Origin: Chitinophagaceae bacterium
GTDB lineage: Bacteria > Bacteroidota > Bacteroidia > Chitinophagales > Chitinophagaceae
DNA: 6,993 nt
Reading direction: 5' to 3'
Assembly (NCBI GenBank): GCA_019454915.1
Contig: JACFNM010000192.1
Span: 954 to 7,946, forward strand
Part shown: positions 6,575 through 6,993 of the stretch, piece by piece
Layout: each line of letters starts with the position of its first letter
Numbering within the stretch: the stretch's first letter is position 1
Notes under the pieces: generated by a model
Told to the model about the DNA's origin: nothing
The model's input: only the letters and a program-made list of their open reading frames with translations
Database searches by the model: none
Position numbers and translations under genes: made by a program

Positions 6575-6850
6575 TTAATCGAATAAATCTTCTTTATTCA
6601 AATTTTTAATTGCTTTTTTTCGTTGAAAAATAAAGAAGATAAAATGGAAGAAAAGGATAGGTGTCCAAATTAGTAATACACTATACACGGTATATACGTT
6701 TTCGTATTTTGAAGCAAAACCGAATGTAAACCATAAATAAGAAATTACATTATGAACAAGAAAAGTTGTTAAATGAAAACGAAAACCTACATCAAGAATA
6801 GGTAAATAATCTGCATCTTCCTTTCCGAAATGCCAACCTGATACAAACAT
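6575..6850 (-). CDS. Small AT-rich membrane protein of unknown function, N-terminus uncertain or truncated
   Basis: I do not recognise the family. From the ATG at 6850 it has 91 residues (MFVSGWHFGKEDADYLPILD...). Hydrophobic spans FHLTTFLVHNVISYLWFTFGF and VYSVLLIWTPILFFHFIFFIF suggest two transmembrane helices, ending in a basic, charged tail (QRKKAIKNLNKEDLFD). A TTG at 6856 would add two residues. The frame stays open upstream to a TAA at 6983-6985. The unstarted part also reads as protein-like, including a hydrophobic run (TVILVSAVIYSLAMFVSGW) that would make a third helix cut by the ATG start. Either the gene lost its start, or an unusual start codon is used, or the match is chance. Its base composition is much more AT-rich than fecR or the methyltransferase, hinting at separate origin. 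Confidence 0.5.
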   Translation of the reverse strand: MFVSGWHFGKEDADYLPILDVGFRFHLTTFLVHNVISYLWFTFGFASKYENVYTVYSVLLIWTPILFFHFIFFIFQRKKAIKNLNKEDLFD

Positions 6851-6921
6851 AGCCAAAGAATAAATTACTGCTGAAACTAGAATTACTGTGGTTGATTTAT
6901 TTTCAATTCCATAGCTTAAAC

Positions 6922-6929
6922 CAAATCTA
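6922..6929 (-). promoter_or_regulatory. Candidate -7 box upstream of the small membrane protein
   Basis: The minus strand reads TAGATTTG, an exact match to TAnnTTTG. A transcript would start near 6915, about 65 bases before the ATG at 6850. No TTTG -33 box is seen at the usual spacing. In AT-rich DNA such a match can arise by chance. If real, it would favour the ATG at 6850 over a longer protein. Confidence 0.25.
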
Positions 6930-6993
6930 AAAATAATGGGGTAGTATTTAATTCTTTGTGTAAATAGTATACAGTAACTGTGTTAAGGAGTTA

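Noticed and set aside
6546..6582. Inverted repeats GTCCT/AGGAC (6546-6561) and TCGATT/AATCGA (6569-6582) as a terminator for the membrane protein gene
   Set aside because: Stems are 5-6 pairs and AT-rich, the second overlaps the stop codon, and no T run follows on the minus strand.

Overview
The window looks like the chromosome of a member of the Bacteroidota, most likely the Chitinophagaceae (Chitinophaga/Niastella type). The grounds are a SusC/RagA-type TonB-dependent receptor with an STN domain beside a FecR anti-sigma factor and an ECF sigma factor, AT-rich start regions without Shine-Dalgarno sites, and TAnnTTTG-type -7 promoter boxes. The genus is inferred and cannot be fixed from the sequence alone.

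Left half, minus strand (about 4130 down to 1): an ECF sigma factor, a FecR-like membrane anti-sigma factor and a SusC-type receptor lie in that order, with gaps of 84 and 116 bases. This is the standard Bacteroidota cell-surface signalling cassette. Ligand uptake through the receptor is passed from its periplasmic STN domain to FecR, which frees the sigma factor to transcribe the receptor locus. Here the receptor is split by one extra base near 1360. The signalling half (signal peptide, STN, carboxypeptidase-regulatory-like domain) ends in the wrong frame, while the plug and barrel continue open in the correct frame to the left edge. The cassette is therefore either broken or carries a sequence error.

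Middle (4121-5051): no intact gene. It holds a degenerate array of an 8-9 base unit (AATGTGAA-like), a short GC-rich hairpin stretch, and a decayed rsmI gene (16S rRNA 2'-O-methyltransferase for C1402). The rsmI remnant has two in-frame stops, two frame changes and a large internal deletion, but its true C-terminal end is still readable.

Right half: one intact plus-strand gene (5052-6056) encodes a class I SAM-dependent methyltransferase of unknown substrate. About 500 bases of non-coding DNA follow, containing a second piece of the AATGTGAA repeat, a near-perfect 13-base direct repeat, several hairpins, and a stretch (about 6331-6466) with three mutually complementary segments and a terminator-like end. 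The window closes with an AT-rich minus-strand gene for a small membrane protein whose N-terminus looks damaged or uses an unclear start.

I found no CRISPR array, tRNA, rRNA, transposase or integrase. The points most worth checking are the receptor frameshift, the structured element at 6331-6466 and the repeat family. I see no convincing new multi-gene system.
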